A program made the position numbers and the translations under genes. Source: Gemmatimonadota bacterium (GTDB lineage: Bacteria > Gemmatimonadota > Gemmatimonadetes > Palauibacterales > Palauibacteraceae). From it: DNA of 6,622 nucleotides. Below the pieces are notes generated by a model, which saw nothing but the letters and a program-made list of their open reading frames with translations, was not told the origin of the DNA and searched no databases. The stretch spans positions 1 through 6,622 of the forward strand of contig JAUVPT010000093.1 of NCBI GenBank assembly GCA_030598525.1. The letters run 5' to 3'. Below, one piece after another: positions 6,020 to 6,622 of this stretch (positions within the stretch are counted from its first letter, which is position 1; each line of letters opens with the position of its first letter).

Positions 6020-6622
6020 TCAGGCCTGGCTGAACCGATCGAGGAACGCTCGCTCGCGTTCCGTCAGGCTCGGGAGTCCCTGGGTCTGCAGCTTCTCCAT
6101 GATCTCGTCATAAGCTTCGCGGTTGACCGGGTGCAGGGATTCCCTGTCGATGGCGGCCCAGCTCTGGGCCGCATCGCGGTCCTTCATCCATCCACGTCGC
6201 TGACCGCCATCGGCCTTCTTCTTGAATTGGGCCGCCGGAGAGTTCTTCTCTCGCCACTTGAGGAACAGCCACGCACCCAGAAAACCACCGAGGTGAGCGT
6301 GGTGCGCGATGCGCTGCGGAGAGCCCGCGATCTCCATGGCGATTCCGCCGACGGCTATGAGAGTCGCCAGGAGGACCATGGTGCGAATCCGGATCGGAAT
6401 CGGAATCGGGATGATCAGGATCCGTTCGTCGGGCCAGTAGTGCGCGAAGGCCAGGAGAACTCCGTACAGGGCCCCGGAGGCCCCCACGACGGCCGTCATC
6501 GTGGAGAACGTCGGGAGGAGGAATGGAACGATTACGGACACTATACCCGCGACCAACCCGCTGAAGAAGTAGAGCTGGAGAAAGACACGGCTGCCGAGCC
6601 GGCTCTCGAGCCTCGGCCCGAA
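6020..6622 (-). CDS. Rhomboid intramembrane serine protease (C-terminal 200 residues)
   Basis: The frame stays open to the window edge, so the N-terminus (first membrane helix and part of loop 1) is missing. The fragment begins FGPRLESRLGSRVFLQLYFF, the rhomboid stretch before the second core helix. Hydrophobic segments lie at about 17-37, 46-62, 82-99 and 105-122. The catalytic serine is in VVGASGALYGVL (Ser49 of the fragment, codon 6476-6478). The catalytic histidine is in AHHAHLGGFLGAWLF (probably His110). These form the Ser-His dyad that cleaves substrate membrane segments. A hydrophilic cytoplasmic tail of about 75 residues ends in YDEIMEKLQTQGLPSLTERERAFL-type sequence, a short C-terminal motif common in bacterial rhomboids. 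The tandem IPIPIPIRIR precedes a membrane helix. An internal TTG at 6554-6556 is not the start because clear rhomboid sequence continues upstream. The substrate is unknown. The operon downstream is 128 bases away. Confidence 0.9.
   Translation of the reverse strand, partial: FGPRLESRLGSRVFLQLYFFSGLVAGIVSVIVPFLLPTFSTMTAVVGASGALYGVLLAFAHYWPDERILIIPIPIPIRIRTMVLLATLIAVGGIAMEIAGSPQRIAHHAHLGGFLGAWLFLKWREKNSPAAQFKKKADGGQRRGWMKDRDAAQSWAAIDRESLHPVNREAYDEIMEKLQTQGLPSLTERERAFLDRFSQA

Noticed and set aside
4815..6113. 432-codon plus-strand open frame
   Set aside because: It is antisense to the M20 hydrolase, which has every family motif on the other strand. Its translation has no recognisable motif and fits the shadow frames expected in GC-rich coding DNA.
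6554..6556. TTG as start of the rhomboid gene
   Set aside because: The open frame continues to the window edge with clear rhomboid sequence (FGPRLESRLGSRVFL), so the gene is truncated by the window rather than starting here.

Overview
The window comes from a GC-rich bacterial chromosome, probably Gram-negative. A TolC-type outer-membrane efflux protein starts the window, and a signal-peptide-bearing RidA protein suggests an envelope with a periplasm. Codons are strongly G/C biased at third positions, so long antisense open frames shadow the real genes. The gene mix would fit Gemmatimonadota, Acidobacteriota or similar soil or sediment lineages, but the sequence does not settle the phylum. No tRNA, rRNA, CRISPR array, insertion sequence or other sign of a mobile element was found. 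The window reads as dense housekeeping or accessory metabolism.

Left part (1-1694): the C-terminal 64 residues of a TolC-family protein run into the window on the plus strand and stop at 197. A complete PPK2-family polyphosphate kinase faces it on the minus strand (1095 to 223), only 25 bases away. A 122-base divergent promoter region (1096-1217) separates ppk2 from a plus-strand gene for an exported RidA/YjgF-like protein (1218-1694). A 9-bp GC-rich hairpin (1717-1744) lies between that gene and the convergent operon that follows.

Middle and right part (1756-5891): three minus-strand genes form a tight operon, read in the order 5891 to 1756. First is an M20D-type N-acyl-amino-acid amidohydrolase. 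Second is a 532-residue protein joining a GNAT acetyltransferase domain, a second degenerate GNAT-like fold and a C-terminal cyclic-nucleotide-binding domain. Its GTG start overlaps the peptidase stop by 4 bases. Third is a P-loop protein of the cyclic 2,3-diphosphoglycerate synthetase-like family, 18 bases further down. Amide hydrolase, putatively regulated acetyltransferase and P-loop ligase/GTPase in one transcript is the most unusual feature here and could be an undescribed pathway or regulatory module. That joint role is inference.

Right edge (6020-6622): the C-terminal 200 residues of a rhomboid intramembrane serine protease, also on the minus strand, with catalytic Ser and His visible. 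A 128-base gap with a small hairpin and a weak promoter candidate separates it from the operon.
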